Assembly: GCF_001746835.1 (NCBI RefSeq)
Contig: NZ_CP016094.1
Coordinates: 1,178,001 to 1,242,000, forward strand
Length of the DNA: 64,000 nucleotides
Direction: 5' to 3'
DNA from: Lacunisphaera limnophila
GTDB lineage: Bacteria > Verrucomicrobiota > Verrucomicrobiia > Opitutales > Opitutaceae
Shown here: positions 63,286 through 64,000 of the stretch, in pieces
Layout: the number at the start of each line of letters is the position of its first letter
Numbering within the stretch: position 1 is the first letter of the stretch
Program-made: the position numbers and the translations under genes
The notes under the pieces: generated by a model
Told to the model about the DNA's origin: nothing
Seen by the model: only the letters and a program-made list of their open reading frames with translations
The model's database searches: none

Positions 63286-63693
63286 ATGCCCCTCACACTC
63301 GAAATCGTCACGCCTGAGGCGAAGGTGTATTCCGACACCATCGACTCCGTCGTCATCCCGACGGTCGAGGGCGAGATCGGCGTCCTCCCGGGCCACATCC
63401 CCCTGCTCACCCAGGTCGAGGATGGCGAGCTCCGCGTCACCAAGGGTGCGGCCACGCAGCTCCTCGTCGTCAGCGGCGGCTTCGCCCAGATCGACGGCGA
63501 CCGCGTCCGCATCCTCGCCGAGAACGCCATCAACGAGGAGAAGATCGACGAGCATGCCGTCGAGGCCGCCCTCAAGCGCGCCGAGGAACAGCTCCGCGAG
63601 GCCAAGGACATGGATCCCCAGCAGTACGAACAGCTCCAGAGCATGGTCCGCTACTCCGGCGTCCAGCTCGCGGTGAAACGTAAAAAGCGCTAA
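63286..63693 (+). CDS. atpC: ATP synthase F1 subunit epsilon
   Basis: The 135-residue protein has an N-terminal beta-sandwich (LEIVTPEAKVYSDTIDSVVI, then EGEIGVLPGHIPLL) and a C-terminal helical hairpin (about residues 85-130). Epsilon couples gamma to the c-ring and can inhibit ATP hydrolysis. Last gene of the operon; starts six bases after atpD. Confidence 0.96.
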   Translation: MPLTLEIVTPEAKVYSDTIDSVVIPTVEGEIGVLPGHIPLLTQVEDGELRVTKGAATQLLVVSGGFAQIDGDRVRILAENAINEEKIDEHAVEAALKRAEEQLREAKDMDPQQYEQLQSMVRYSGVQLAVKRKKR

Positions 63694-63701
63694 GTCTCTC
63701 G

Positions 63702-63737
63702 GCCCCGGTCAACCCTTGTTTGACCCGGGGCTTTTTT
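63702..63737 (+). terminator. Rho-independent terminator of the ATP synthase operon
   Basis: An 11-bp perfect stem GCCCCGGTCAA/TTGACCCGGGGC (one-base slip) with a short loop is followed by T6, directly after atpC. Confidence 0.9.
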
Positions 63738-63749
63738 ATGCTTCTGTCC

Positions 63750-63764
63750 TGATACTCAGTCTCA
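63750..63764. promoter_or_regulatory. 7-1-7 palindrome before feoA (candidate iron box)
   Basis: TGATACT and AGTCTCA flank a single C, forming a 7-1-7 inverted repeat with one mismatch. Its geometry equals that of Fur boxes (TGATAAT-n-ATTATCA), and the left arm is close. It lies seven bases before the feoA start. Confidence 0.45.
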
Positions 63765-63771
63765 GCTTCAA

Positions 63772-64000
63772 ATGTCCGCATCCCTCAGAAACTTATCCCC
63801 CCTTTGCCAGCTTCTGCCCGGCACCACGGGCCGGGTCTGTCAGCTGACGGGCGACGACAGTTTCTGCCAGCGCGTCCGCGAGATGGGTTTCGGCGAGGCC
63901 GCCCTCGTCACCAAGATTTCCGGCACCAGCACCACCCTTTGCCTCGTCAACGGCACCCGCATCGCCCTGAACCACCGGGCCGCGATGAGCATCCTGGTCG
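63772..64000 (+). CDS. FeoA-family protein (partial, runs off the right edge)
   Basis: At least 76 residues are visible. The sequence shows the SH3-like FeoA pattern: LSPLCQLLPGTTGRVCQLTG at the start, RVREMGFGEAALVTKIS in the middle and RIALNHRAAMSILV at the end. FeoA assists the FeoB ferrous iron transporter at the inner membrane. A feoB gene is expected just beyond the edge. An iron-box-like palindrome precedes the start. Confidence 0.88.
   Translation, partial: MSASLRNLSPLCQLLPGTTGRVCQLTGDDSFCQRVREMGFGEAALVTKISGTSTTLCLVNGTRIALNHRAAMSILV

Overview
The window is a GC-rich (roughly two-thirds G+C), gene-dense piece of chromosome from a member of the Verrucomicrobiota, most likely family Opitutaceae (Opitutus/Lacunisphaera-like). 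The evidence is the protein repertoire: a long TonB-dependent receptor with a C-terminal F-S-F, DUF5069, DUF3667 and DUF2891 proteins, several Tat-exported enzymes, and a BadF-type kinase beside a SIS protein. Shine-Dalgarno sequences are rare, and the intergenic gaps carry many short REP-like hairpins. No insertion sequence, prophage, CRISPR array, tRNA or rRNA was seen. One stable RNA is clear: the tmRNA (ssrA) near the left end.

Layout. 1-294: end of a glycosyltransferase. 456-852: ssrA and its terminator. 979-14036: a carbohydrate sensing and use locus (propeller-type histidine kinase, NarL-type regulator, LacI-type regulator, TonB-C-like protein, GH2 beta-galactosidase, large TonB-dependent receptor). 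14425-16001: CAP-domain protein and exported metallo-beta-lactamase-fold hydrolase. 16104-18759: ECF sigma factor, zinc-finger anti-sigma factor and a DUF4097 protein. 18895-24262: hybrid histidine kinase, DUF3667 protein and 4-alpha-glucanotransferase. 24347-24406: a 19-residue lysine-rich peptide with its own terminator. 24577-33755: YebC, Tag glycosylase, an EamA transporter, an exported amine oxidase with an exported RidA, DUF5069, a penicillin-acylase-family enzyme and Upp. 33840-46585: oxidoreductase, MazG-like protein, rRNA-methylase-like enzyme, LpxR-like deacylase, SIS protein, sugar kinase and several poorly known genes. 46745-53740: DUF486, recA, pdxH, SRPBCC, Sel1-repeat protein, mnmE and mnmG. 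53989-56727: PhoB/PhoR-like pair and trmB. 57102-63693: complete F-type ATP synthase operon atpB-E-F-H-A-G-D-C. 63772-end: start of feoA.

How it fits together. The left third looks like a unit for taking up and degrading a galactoside-type glycan: outer-membrane receptor, exported beta-galactosidase and local regulators, with a candidate LacI-type operator on the receptor promoter. The right third is housekeeping: recombination, tRNA wobble modification, phosphate sensing, ATP synthesis and iron uptake.

The most interesting signals are regulatory. The palindrome TGACA-N6-TGTCA occurs upstream of both recA and tag, and may be a damage-response operator that differs from the TGTTC-N4-GAACA LexA box described for Verrucomicrobium. 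There is also a three-copy 11-bp Pho-box-like array before phoB, a 7-1-7 palindrome before feoA, heptamer tandem repeats before start codons, and a REP-like family spread over the window. Two genes too short for routine gene calling were found by eye: the lysine-rich peptide and a 54-residue membrane protein divergent from the ATP synthase operon.
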